In this document: positions 30,864 to 41,308 of the stretch, one piece after another
Layout of the letters: every line of letters starts with the position of its first letter
How positions within the stretch are numbered: the stretch's first letter is position 1
Assembly (NCBI RefSeq): GCF_033473495.1
Contig: NC_088936.1
Coordinates: forward strand, 1,116,001-1,180,000
DNA length: 64,000 bases
DNA from: Cercospora beticola
Lineage: Eukaryota; Ascomycota; Dothideomycetes; Mycosphaerellales; Mycosphaerellaceae
Direction: 5' to 3'
Position numbers and translations under genes: made by a program
Notes under the pieces: generated by a model
Told to the model about the DNA's origin: nothing
The model's input: the letters and a program-made list of their open reading frames with translations, nothing else
Database searches by the model: none

Positions 30864-33800
30864 ATGCCACATGGACGACTGACGCCGCTCGGCAAGCAGC
30901 TGCGCTCTGTGCTTGTCAACTTGTCTTCACTCCGCACGCCGCCCGCCCGCCGCCCAACACCACTTGACTTTCAAGCTCTGCGCGCAGGAGCTCACCATGG
31001 CATTAATACCTCAGCCCTCGGTGGTCCCCCGGTTTTTGGACCGCGATCGATCGTAACGGCTGCTGCTCCTCAAGATGGATGCCGAAACGAGGTCTTCATA
31101 GCACCAAGAGCGCGCAAGTCCAAACCCAGCGCTCGAGTAGTGCGTCGCCGGACACGCATCGACCATGTTGGCAATGCATTGGAGGCAACGGGAAAAGTAT
31201 TGCAAAGCCGTCGTCCGTCAAACAAGCCTGATTTGACCTATCACCATCCCAGGAGGGTCGAAGGCTACGATCAAGCTATCGAAAATCGCAAAAGGCACGC
31301 GAGGAAAGATGGGCCCAATGCTCCGTATCTCACTGCCGTTTCGCTTCAGAGCATCTTGGCCGCGTATTTGAGACATGAGGCCAATCAATCGGAGCGCTTG
31401 ACTGCGGACTGGGAAGCTGTATATCGGCCATCACCTCAGGAAGCGCAGCTCTTGGGCTCTCAAGGCTACGCCATCGAGGACGTCGCCGCATGGGCGAACA
31501 TCGTTGCCGCAGACGACACTGTTGAGGCTGCAAAGAGGCTGCAAGCCCGCAATGAGACTCATGGTGTGCTTGCCACTCCCTTGTTCGTTTTTCTGAAGCT
31601 CCTGCATAGGCCCTACGTCTCTGGCCCCGCGCTGCGCCTTCTACTCCTTCTGACCTGGTCCATATTCACGCAGCGCGCTGATATCCTTTCCAATCCCGGC
31701 GTGGACAGCGAGCCGCGCTTCACTGCAGTCGTGCGCCTGCTTCGTCATGCGCGAGAGGTCTGGCCAGCGTGCATACCCAGCATCGTGCAGTTCGTGCTTG
31801 AGGAGCCGATCATCCACAGGGAAGAAGCCGACTCTTCGCCGAATGAGAAGTTGGCTGCAAAGACTTTCAAGCTGAACAAGCTCATGAGTCTCGTGTCGCT
31901 AGTGTTGGCTGAGCAGCCGAAGAAAGACAGCGATTATCAAGAGGCGTCAGTGATACCAATACTGCGATACATGTCGGAGCACCAGCCACCGTTGCACATC
32001 AATCGCGAAGGCTACCGAGCTGTTGTGCGCATCCAGCTGGCGCAGCGGAAGACCTTCAATGAGCAACAATGGGCAGAGTTGAAGGCACTTTCGTGGCCCC
32101 CGTGGAAGGAAGACCGCACGGGGATGGACGTATTGATCACGAAAGAAGAGCATGGGATTTCGAGGGCTGGTCAGACGCTGCTGCGTATGCGTGAGGCCGG
32201 CTATGCTCCTGGCCGCTGGGAGCAATTGGCTGGTATTTACACGGGCTGGGATATTGATAACACTCCAACTATACAGACACGAGTCTTCCTGGAACAGCCT
32301 GGTCTGCACATTTCCGATCACATACCATCCACAACCGCCGAATCGCTGCGTTGGGCAGCACGAATCACATGCACTCGCACCATTCAGGAAGCTTGGGCAT
32401 GCTATTTGGCGTGGGAGGAGAAGCGGTTACCAGCTTGTCAAGATGTCTTCTTGGCCATCGCCATCAAGCTGCGCGAGGAGCAGAGGCGGCCGCATGTTGA
32501 GTCCAGAGCGACACGATCTCCAAGTCTCAAGTCGTGGCCACTCTCCCCCGGCGACATGAAGGAGCTGTCTCCCCTGCCACCTTCGACACATCTCGAAACT
32601 TATACGCGTACCCGGCCTCCTACTCTGGACAACTTCTATCTTGAGCTGCGGAAACGAAAGATTGCTGTCAAGAACCACGCCCTGGCATTCTTTGTCCGTC
32701 ACGCACGTACCCTTCAATTCGGCCTAGAAGTGCTCAACGACGCCATTGCGGTATATCCTGGCATCAAGGACATGCTTGCGCATCGACCCTCAGACGCGCT
32801 GCAAGACGTGCCTATGGCAGTCTACGTGGCTGCTATCGTGCTGTTCACGCGTACGACCAAGACACCTCAGTTCTCCGACGAAGTTTCGCTGGCTACAGCT
32901 CGCAGTCTTGCCGACACTGTTCTGTCCGGCGATTCCTACGATGCCTACGAGCTGAACTATAAGAGTGGCATTGTCCGTGCCGCCCAGCTCTTGCGTCTCC
33001 GGCCAGACCGTGATCAGACCGCTTGGAATGCGGTGTATTCCGGTTTGTGGCGTGAGGCCAACGTCGCTCATTTTGCAAAACTCGTTGTTCCGCGAGATGA
33101 AGCTACAGCCCAGCTCCCTGATGAGTGGCATCATCCTGAAGTTGATCTTCGCTCTTGTGCCGGCGCCTTCCTCGCATATCGCTTCTGGTGGTCTGTGAGC
33201 AGACTACAGGCACAACAAGGCATTGATCTAGATGCTGCTGGCTTCTACAGTTTCTGCCACGTGGCGGAGAACAGGGCGATTGCGACCTGGCTAGTCCTAC
33301 AATTGAGTGAGGCCAAACAGTCGGACGAAGAGAATCGTCGCGGAGCCGAAATGATCGATAAAATGGCATACACCGCCAGAGAAGCGTTCCATGGCCGAAG
33401 TGATCACCGGTTGCGTAGAAGCCCTCACAAGCTGTTCCACCGACTGGTCGGCGCCGCCGCCGACCGCAAGGAATGTAAGCACGGCCTACCACGTCTGCTC
33501 ACAGTCCCGAGCCCAGGTCTGCTACACGCTTATGTACGTGCCATCGGATGGCTGGCTCGGTATGATGACATTCTCGATCTTGCGCAATGGATGAAGGATT
33601 ACCATGAAGACTTACTGGAGCGTAAATCGCAAGATCGCAATGGCCACGCCATGATGCGGCGAACAATTGTGGCGATGCGAGTATTTCTGGAGAGAAGTTG
33701 GCTGCCGCGGGAGCAAAATAGCAAGACAGTCAACGCTGGCTTTGAGCGCGAGAAGGAGATCCGAACTTTCGTTTCACCCGCGAAGGCGGGACTCATTGAT

Positions 33801-33965
33801 GACGTCAAGGCTCTGATTGAGGAGGTCGAAGAGTGGGAAGGCTGGCCAACGGATGAGGAAGTCGCGGTCTACGCGAGTGACAAGAGATTCAAGCCTTTTG
33901 CTGAGTATGAATGTAAGAGAATGGTGAGGCAGGTACGATATGTTCCTCCGACAGCTGAATCGTAA
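30864..33965 (+). CDS. Large helical protein, probably mitochondrial (PPR-like)
   Basis: 1033 aa in one exon. The N-terminal 60 residues are rich in Arg, Ser, Thr, Leu and Ala and nearly free of acids, as in mitochondrial presequences. The following region is basic (RARKSKPSARVVRRRTR). From about residue 165 to the end it is almost entirely alpha-helical, with repeating W/L/A spacing (for example TADWEAVYRPSPQEAQLL and DDTVEAAKRLQARNETHG). Such layout is seen in fungal pentatricopeptide-type RNA-binding proteins that act in mitochondrial expression, but I cannot align clean 35-residue repeats by eye. Function is therefore open. It shares a divergent promoter with the Q/P-rich gene. Confidence 0.75.
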   Translation: MPHGRLTPLGKQLRSVLVNLSSLRTPPARRPTPLDFQALRAGAHHGINTSALGGPPVFGPRSIVTAAAPQDGCRNEVFIAPRARKSKPSARVVRRRTRIDHVGNALEATGKVLQSRRPSNKPDLTYHHPRRVEGYDQAIENRKRHARKDGPNAPYLTAVSLQSILAAYLRHEANQSERLTADWEAVYRPSPQEAQLLGSQGYAIEDVAAWANIVAADDTVEAAKRLQARNETHGVLATPLFVFLKLLHRPYVSGPALRLLLLLTWSIFTQRADILSNPGVDSEPRFTAVVRLLRHAREVWPACIPSIVQFVLEEPIIHREEADSSPNEKLAAKTFKLNKLMSLVSLVLAEQPKKDSDYQEASVIPILRYMSEHQPPLHINREGYRAVVRIQLAQRKTFNEQQWAELKALSWPPWKEDRTGMDVLITKEEHGISRAGQTLLRMREAGYAPGRWEQLAGIYTGWDIDNTPTIQTRVFLEQPGLHISDHIPSTTAESLRWAARITCTRTIQEAWACYLAWEEKRLPACQDVFLAIAIKLREEQRRPHVESRATRSPSLKSWPLSPGDMKELSPLPPSTHLETYTRTRPPTLDNFYLELRKRKIAVKNHALAFFVRHARTLQFGLEVLNDAIAVYPGIKDMLAHRPSDALQDVPMAVYVAAIVLFTRTTKTPQFSDEVSLATARSLADTVLSGDSYDAYELNYKSGIVRAAQLLRLRPDRDQTAWNAVYSGLWREANVAHFAKLVVPRDEATAQLPDEWHHPEVDLRSCAGAFLAYRFWWSVSRLQAQQGIDLDAAGFYSFCHVAENRAIATWLVLQLSEAKQSDEENRRGAEMIDKMAYTAREAFHGRSDHRLRRSPHKLFHRLVGAAADRKECKHGLPRLLTVPSPGLLHAYVRAIGWLARYDDILDLAQWMKDYHEDLLERKSQDRNGHAMMRRTIVAMRVFLERSWLPREQNSKTVNAGFEREKEIRTFVSPAKAGLIDDVKALIEEVEEWEGWPTDEEVAVYASDKRFKPFAEYECKRMVRQVRYVPPTAES

Positions 33966-34843
33966 GATTGAAGGGACGCTCGTTGCAGTCTTTTCCGAAA
34001 CCGTTTCCGGGAATGCGCGGGAAGGCGCATTCGCATTGATCTTGTTCGAAATTCTCGTTGATTTCTCCGTATCGCAATTCCCACGTTGCTGATCCGGCCG
34101 TGTCAGCTGCTTATATAAAGCTCTGTTTAGTCAGAGGTCGGCTAGTGCTTTAGTCCTTGGCTTGGCTACGATACTCCTATATTACGAGACTTGGCATATC
34201 TGAGTTTCGTTTTCCTTGCGTGAAGAGCTGACAATGACGTGCAAACATGCACCCATCAACTCAGGTCGCCAGCCTTCATCTACCTCTATCGATCGTCTTA
34301 ACATCCGCTACATTCTCTTTTGACACTCATCAAAATCGTCTGCTGCATTGGCTTGGCCTGAACGCTCTGGACCTTCATTCCGGCACGATCCGGCTAATCC
34401 CTTGTCACAACACCTAGTCAATTCAACTTCCGTATCATCATATTTCGCTTTGGTGTCTTGCAATGACCATGCTTTCCCTGTCCTTTTGCCCTCTTGGCAA
34501 CTGAGCCGAGCCTCGTGTCCAGTGTCCGCCGCGCTGAGAATAGAAATTCTTGCGCTTTCTCTTGCAGCTTTTGTGGCACAGCTGTGCGTTTTAGGTACCG
34601 GATTACCAGACGTGTGAGATCATTTTGTGCATTGGTGCGGGCAGACTTGGGGATAGCCTAGTCTGGTTTTTGCGAGGAGGCTACTTGGTATATAGCTGGT
34701 AGGCCCTTCTCGAACTTCTTCTGCTGGCTTTTTTGGGTGTGCGATATAAAGTTCTTATTTGACTGGACTGGGTTCCTTCGATCCTTGCCCTTCTTCTTGC
34801 ACTTAGACAAGCAACAGATTCCACCATCACCAATTGCGATCAA
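33966..34843. other. Intergenic region with promoter of the modular secreted protein
   Basis: 878 bp. Two TATA-like stretches are visible: TATATAAAG near 34113, far upstream, and GATATAAAG near 34743. No gene is supported. Confidence 0.5.
34743..34751 (+). promoter_or_regulatory. TATA box of the modular secreted protein gene
   Basis: GATATAAAG lies about 95 bp upstream of the ATG at 34844, comparable to the two other secreted-protein genes in the window. Confidence 0.5.
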
Positions 34844-35796
34844 ATGGCCTTCAGAACCTTCTTCGCGGCTTCGAGCCTGCTGCTCGCTTTGGCGTCCGCT
34901 GCGCCGCAAGGAGATGGAAGCTGCACAATCTGCATCGACAAAGTGAACGATTGTCAAAAGTAAGTTCAAAAATCCCTTCCCTCCGAATTTTGGGTTTCCG
35001 TAGCCCACACACACAAGCTCATGCTGACGTTCGCCCTTACTTTCCAGCATGTACGGCGCATGCTACGACTACTGCGTCGAGACGAAGAAAGAATTCCTGG
35101 TTCCAGAATGCAATGGCTTCCCAGCATACAATGAGACCTGCGAATACGGGCCGAACAACAATGGGCCTTTGGCTGGCGAATGCTATCCTTCGAACACCAC
35201 GACAGTTCCTGGTCCAGTGCAGGATTGTATGGTTTGCGTTGATCGTGTGAATGAATGCGGACTGTAAGTTCAAAGCCCTTTTCTGTGTCGCTGTGGCCCT
35301 TCGAAGTAGACTCTGGCTGACATTCGTTGTAGGAAATATGGTGCATGCTACGACTACTGCCAAATGCCACAATTCGATCTCGGAATTCCAGAATGCAATG
35401 GCGTGTCGGGCCAGAAAGTCTCCTGCCAGTTCAAGAAGAACAAGGATGGAAAGTTGATTGGTGGATGTCATCCTTCGAATACGACGCAGCCTACTCCACC
35501 AGGCGAGACTTGCGACATTTGCATCGATCGCGTGAATGATTGCGGACAGTGAGTGCTCCCTTCCCATCTGACTTCTGTTTATTCTGGGCTCCGGTTAATT
35601 TGACTGGTGTAGGATGTACGGTGGATGCTACAACTTCTGCAATGAGCCCCAAAAGACTTTTGAGGTTCCAGAGTGCAATGGCCAGAAGAAGACGGAGATT
35701 TGCGAGTACATGTCGAATGACTGCGGAAAGGTATTCGGTGGATGCTATCCTCCTGAGGGACCGATTCCTGGCTGGGCGGAGCCACCGTGTCCTTAG
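34844..35796 (+). CDS. Secreted three-module cysteine-rich protein (effector candidate)
   Basis: 243 aa from exons 34844-34959, 35048-35263, 35333-35548 and 35613-35796; introns of 88, 69 and 64 bp, all phase 2. The signal peptide (residues 1-20, ending LASAA) is followed by PQGDGS. Three modules of about 72 residues follow, each reading C-x2-C-[IV]-D-[KR]-V-N-[DE]-C-x3-YG[AG]CY[DN][YF]C, then PECNG, a further Cys, and G-x-C-[YH]-P. Modules one and two have eight cysteines each; the third has two more. Exons 2 and 3 are both exactly 216 bp and introns fall at the same place in each module, after NDC or NEC. The protein thus grew by exon-unit duplication. I recognise no named family; an apoplastic or wall-bound effector or carbohydrate-binding role is a guess. 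Confidence 0.88.
34916..35796 (+). repeat. Triplicated exon module
   Basis: Three related units of about 72 codons begin near 34916, 35204 and 35489 (at the C-x2-C-x-D-x-VN motif). Intron sequences differ between units, while exon lengths (216 and 216 bp) and intron phase are constant. Confidence 0.8.
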
Positions 35797-37820
35797 ATTG
35801 AACGCACGAGAGAGGATGAGTGACAGCCATGATTATGGAGCGAGCAAAGCTTGTTCGAGTTGATTTCAACCCGAGCCTTCGTCTCTCTCATATCTTCCCT
35901 CCATATTTTTGCGCTTGGCAATATCCCAATGCCTTGCAACTCATTGCCGCGCTTGTGGAATCACAACTCGCGATCCATTCGTTCCTCTCCTCGGATCCAC
36001 AGGTCTGCTTTAGATCTCTCGGCTTCGGGTTCTTCCAGTTGGCCAGCATATTCGGATCGGACCCCGTACCCGTATATATAAGAATATCGTCCTCGCCAAG
36101 AGCACTGGACGCTGTCGTTGACATCTTGCTTGAAGACTGTGTTGAAATGCGATTCCATGTTTTCAACGAGCGTTCTTCTTGTGTGAAGCGGGCTTTGGTG
36201 AGGGCTTCGCCACGAGCTGTTGATGTTGTGCTGAAGGCCGGGCCGGTGGCTTGCCGAGTGGCTTTCCAGAGGAGGTGCATATTTGGCAGTTTTCTTCTTC
36301 GAAGTTGCGATCCAGTGTGTACTCTGTATTGATCTGCGAACGCCGTGTAGTTCCTGTCAATGCGTAGTACTGCTGTAAAGGGAGTGATCTGCGTGTGAGT
36401 TCAGGAGAATGTTACACCATATGTTGAGAACTTTCCTCATGCAGGATACGGGACTTTCTCGGCCACGGAAGCCGTGAGTAGCCGTCACGCGACACTTCGG
36501 CGTGTTTCACTTCTGGACACCTCATCTGAATGGACGTCATATCTTATCAGTGCGTTGTCCCCAAGTGCTGCATAGTCTTGATACTGTAGACTCGTCGGTC
36601 AGGTCATGTGGACGGCCACTCCAGCAATCCTGCTGCTGTGAGGATGCGTGACCGATCTTGGCAGGGCTTTCGAGGTCCGGAGAATTCTTGCAACGTTCCC
36701 TCGCACACCAAATACTCATCAACATGAACTGGTCTCGCCGACCTGATCTGGTCAAGCAGCAGCCGAGATGAGTGTTGTCGGCGCAGAATGCGAGACCGAG
36801 GAAGGAACAAAGTGGGATCAAGTTTTCAAGCCTGAGAGTCGTTCCAGAAGATTTGGAATATGCGGAACGCGTGCTTCGACCTGTCATTGACGCGTGAAAT
36901 ATACCGCTGAAGAGAGATGAAGTAGCGACACCTGCCAGATCTCGTCGTACCCATGTGCGGCCTGAGGTTTCAACAACGCCAAGAAACCAGTCATGGTGAC
37001 TCACCTGGACACCGCAGAGACTGGAATAGATAAAACTTTTGACACTTGTTCAGTGTGAATACACACTATTAGGGAGTTTTGATCCTTCGTTTCCTGTGGA
37101 TGGCAAGTTCTTCCAATCAGATCGCGCCAACAGGTTGGATTGTTTGACGTAACGGGCAGGAAACAGATTGAGATGCAGCGCTCCCTTCTGATCCTTTCAG
37201 CTGTCCTCTGTCTGGTGGGGGCCATGACCTGATTCGCCCGATAGCTTTCGACCTTTTTGGCTCCAGATGCTGTGGTCCTTCGATACCCGGTTGTCAATGC
37301 GGAAGGCAAGCTTAGATTGAGAAATTGTCCTGGATGCAGTGGATTGAGTACGGGTACGGGACAATCGCTTGTGAGGTAAAGGTATATGCCCTTTGCGTTG
37401 GCTGTTCGGCGGCACCATTGCCAGTCCAGCGGCCGGGGCATATGCTGGAGCCTGAAGCGGACATTCTTTTCTTTTCAATCATTTCTCGCGGATGTCGGCG
37501 GTGGTCAGATTCTCGGCTACGCTGGGAAAAGGTCTTGTCTTACTGACAAGCACAGGTAAGCAATGTTTGACGTTGCCACAGTCCTTTCCGTGACTTACGC
37601 CCTGTCGTGGATGTGCTCCTTCTAGTGTACCTAATGCCTTGCTAAAATTGACACTGTTTCCATGATCAACGCGTATCGACTCGGTTGCAAGAGCACAAGT
37701 TCAGGGAAAATTCAATGCAGCTGGATGTGGTGAAGACTTCAGGGTGGACATATCGCGCTTGGTATCGTAATCATGATCTGGGGAATATATACATGTTTCG
37801 TACAGCGCGAGGCTCTACAC
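35797..37820. other. Two-kilobase region without a supported gene
   Basis: Short frames exist on both strands (for example 35888-36280, 36537-37004 and 37001-37441, all minus). None has a family motif, signal peptide or convincing splice model. A TATA-like TATATAAG at about 36076 has no gene I can attach to it. No transposon open frame or terminal repeat is seen. Confidence 0.45.
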
Positions 37821-39729
37821 TTAGAATGAAGGCGCATTGAGAGCCATGAGGCACAGCAATCCAGAAATGAGACCAGCAGCAGGAAGAGTGAGGACCCATC
37901 CCATGAAAATGAAAGCGACCTGTCGCCAGTTGACGGCACCGAGATCGTAGTTCATCAAAGCCACACCAACGGCAGCACCAGTCAAGCATTGGGTGGTAGA
38001 GACCGGCAGACCAAGACGCGAGGCAAGCAAGACGGTGATGGCCGCGCCGAGCTCGATAGAGAAACCACGGGTTGGGGACATCTGCGTAATCTTGTTTCCG
38101 AGAGAGCGGATGATGTGGTAGCCGAAGAACCAGAAACCCATACCAAGGAGGAGACCACCAATGACGAGAATCCAGATGGGTGTGCCGGACTCAGTGTCAA
38201 CGGCGCCGGTCTGGTAAGTCGAATAGACGGCTGCAACTGGGCCAACAGCGTTGGCAATGTCTGTGCAGACGTTAGTCAAAAGTTCGGCTAGGAAATGAAG
38301 TTTGAGCTTACCATTAGAACCGTGAGCAATGGACATCAGCATAGCAGAGACGACTTGGCAGTAGGTCCACAAGTGCTCAACGCGAACATCGTAACGATGA
38401 GCGCGTGCGTGAATGTCGCGAAGTTTGCCAGAGTCGTGGGTAACGCAGTCGATGAAGACACCGCGAAGAAGCAAGAACTTGAACCACGCCCAGTGCTTCT
38501 TTGGGTTGAACCAGGAGAGTTCCTTGACAGGTACAATCCATCGCTTGTATGGCGAGACATACGCCTTCTTGCGGTGGTGTTCCTCTCCTGGGTTGGCGGC
38601 TGGGTCGAGGGAGTTTTCATCAGATGGGGCTTTGCCGACTGGAACGGCGTTGGCACCCTTTTCGTTGTCACGGTTGGAGATGTCGTCCGAATCCGCGTCG
38701 TTGTTGACGCCACCGTAGGTCCTTCCACGCTCCGCATCCTTCTTGCCGGCATTAACGTTGCCATAGGCATCTTCGTAGTAGTTGGTGACGTATTCCTCGC
38801 CCTTACCCGGCCAGTAGAGCTTGACGTCCTCCTTCTTGAGAAGTGGGCCCATAGGGATGTGCCACACTCTCAGTCTCGCATCCTTCTTGATCAACTTGCG
38901 CTCGAAGAAAGGCATGAAGAACACATAGCAGATGAGCAAGACGCCGAAGAAACAAGCGAGGACGATGCCGACCGCGCGTCCCGGTCCCAGAGCGTCGAGA
39001 TCGGAACCAGGAGTCTCGACAGTGATGAAGAGCGCGAGGACAGCTGCAGTGAAAGCGAAGTAGAATGGGATCAACCTCATACCCCACTTGAAGCTGTCTT
39101 TGCGCTCAAGCACAGCGTACTTGACAGTAGCGAAGACCAGAGCAGCGAAAGCAGCGGCAATGGCTGGGGCGATACCCCACGAAGCCGCGACTTGACTGAC
39201 AGAGCCTGAAGTCCATTCCCATTTGATTGGAGACTGCGTCGCGAATCCAATACCAATGAGGGCGCCGACAATTGTCTGAGTTGTGGAGACCGGCATACCT
39301 TGACCAGTAGCGAACATGAGCCAGGTTGCGCTTCCAACCTCAGCGCATCCCATTGCCAGCATCAGGACGCCCGGTCGGCCTTCGAATCGATCGATGGTGA
39401 TGATGCCGTTCTTGATGGTGTCCGTGACACGTTCTCCAAGCACGACAGCTCCGAAGAACTCAGTACACACAGAGAGGAAACCAACTTGAAGCATGGAAAG
39501 GGTCCTGGCAGCGACCGAGGTGGCGTAGGCGTTGGCAACATCGTTTGCTCCATTACCGAACGCGCTGAAGAAGTAGGCAATGAATGTGATGGCTATAGTT
39601 GATCATCGACCAAAGGTCAGCCTTCACTCCTCCGAGTTTCCCATGAGTTACCAGACTTCACTTACCTAAGATCCAATCATAGCGAGCAGTAGCCTCGGGG
39701 GCGCGCTTCAAGAGTTGATGCAGCAACAT
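37821..39729 (-). CDS. PHO89: Sodium/phosphate symporter, PiT family (PHO89/pho-4 type)
   Basis: Plasma-membrane high-affinity phosphate uptake. 594 aa from exons 39666-39729, 38312-39592 and 37821-38260. Intron 38261-38311 (51 bp) is in frame and easily read through; removing it restores the second signature. The two inverted PiT signatures are GANDVANA (Gly36-Ala43) and GSNDIANA (Gly446-Ala453), each followed by a VSTTQ motif (MPVSTTQTIVGA and LPVSTTQCLTGA). Membrane helices flank a large central hydrophilic loop (about 225-385) rich in charged residues, a known site of regulation in the family. CACGTG boxes upstream suggest control by a Pho4/NUC-1-type factor. The short first exon was chosen because it supplies the first signature. 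Confidence 0.93.
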
Positions 39730-39808
39730 GTTGCACCAAGTTCAGTCCAGAATCGAATGTCTTGGAAAGTGAAGAAACTCGGCAGGTCCTGAAGGACGAC
39801 ACAGGTAA

Positions 39809-39814
39809 TATATA
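39809..39814 (-). promoter_or_regulatory. TATA-like element of the phosphate permease gene
   Basis: TATATA lies 80 bp upstream of the ATG at 39729. Confidence 0.4.
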
Positions 39815-40237
39815 CCCACATCTTTCGCCTCCCGCAGTTGCACGTTGATCTATGCGCTTGTAGCCTGAGATGGATGCGTAATTCTGCGCACGGCATTCAC
39901 AGCGTCTCAGATCTCGCAGCCATTCGGCCTCAGAGCGATACCAAGCTCAAACCCAAGGCATGGCAGACGTTAAGCGATCCGCTGAATTCGATTGGCCTCT
40001 CAGCACCGAGGCCACATTTTGCGTCTACTGGACCTGCGCTTCATCATCGCGAGTGTTCGAATCTTTTGCTTCATTGATGGGTATGCGAAGGACTTGTCGG
40101 CCCATATTGTCGAATTTCGGGCTCATATCGACCTGCGACTGCTATGGTGAGAGAGTGTCAGAAAGGGAAGAAGTTGCAAGCCAAGCCCCAAGCATGCGAC
40201 CTTAAAGCCAAGATGTCCACGAGCCTTGCACTTCCAA

Positions 40238-40713
40238 CACGTGGGCGAGCATGTTTACGTGACTGGCTTTCACCTCTTTCAGCCTCTGCATGCCATGCAC
40301 ACTGTACGGCGTGAACCACGCGCAGCGAGCTGAAACTTTGATGCAATTCCCATCCTATGGGCGCTGCACAGAATGTCACTGACGGCCAGCTTTCGTCTTG
40401 GCGTTCACCGCACACACTCGTTCAGTCCGTTCAAGGCATCGAGAGATGGCAATGTCCGAAAATTTCAGCTCCACCGCACGGCCTTGGCTATGGTCCTGCT
40501 CGCCACGCGTGCAACTAGCAACCACCTATATGCATCCCGAACAAACGCACGTGGAGGCTCTGCCGGCGTAGTATCTTCATGCGGGCGCCGCAGGATCAGC
40601 CTACGCGACTTTTGGACGAACGAGGCGGCAGAGGTGGCGTGAAGGGTGTGATTTCCGGGACTACCTATGGCACGACTGATCGCGCGGACACGTCACGCTC
40701 ATGTTTTCACGTG
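40238..40713 (-). promoter_or_regulatory. Cluster of three CACGTG boxes upstream of PHO89
   Basis: CACGTG occurs at 40238-40243 (read CACGTGGG on the plus strand), 40548-40553 and 40708-40713, about 510 to 980 bp upstream of the permease start. CACGTGGG is the high-affinity core bound by yeast Pho4, and Neurospora NUC-1 binds related boxes at the pho-4 gene. Function here is inferred. Confidence 0.55.
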
Positions 40714-41308
40714 AGGCATAGTCCTAGCGCAGTCTCGTCTTGCCCCGACACGAGAGGGTCTATTCATGTGCGATGTGAACGGGTTTGCTTCCGCCTGTGA
40801 TGATATACAGAACTGAAGTCAGTTCGCTCAGCATCAGGGATCCGTGTGCAAGGCAGTCAGATCCGGAAATAAGCTCAAATGCGAATTAGCCATGATTCTC
40901 TCTCTTCCCGGAGCGGCTTGAGAGCATCGAAGGGAATCCCGCTCGCCTTATACCAGATCTAGGCCCTCGACTCTGACCTCGTTCCAGTTTTGAGTAACTA
41001 GTGACTATACAGTATACGCCGAAAATAGAGTTTGAACCCCCAGACTCGAGAGACAACATCACGGGCCCGACCTTATTGCACTGCTGCAAAATGCACATGG
41101 AGGCCCGCAATTCCATCTATTGTGATATACTCTAACTGTGATAGCGATGATACAGCATGTTTTGAGTCCTGCCATCACCAAACCACAATGACCAGCAAGA
41201 AGGTTTGGCGAGAGCCCGCCGCCGCCTCCGTCGTCATTGCCAAGGAACTTCGGTACTGCACGTCTGGAAACCGACAGTACATGTAGTTCAGATCATGTAG
41301 CAAACAAT

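Larger units (their letters stand above)
39730..41308. other. Divergent intergenic region, PHO89 to Fungal_trans_2-like gene
   Basis: Apart from the CACGTG boxes and TATA element I see no feature. Open frames are short and unsupported. Confidence 0.5.

Noticed and set aside
35888..36280. 130-codon minus-strand frame after the modular secreted protein
   Set aside because: No domain or signal peptide and no second exon; probably chance.
41020..41060. T-loop-like sequence on the minus strand suggesting a tRNA
   Set aside because: The T-stem pairs only with wobbles, and no matching acceptor stem or anticodon arm is found upstream.
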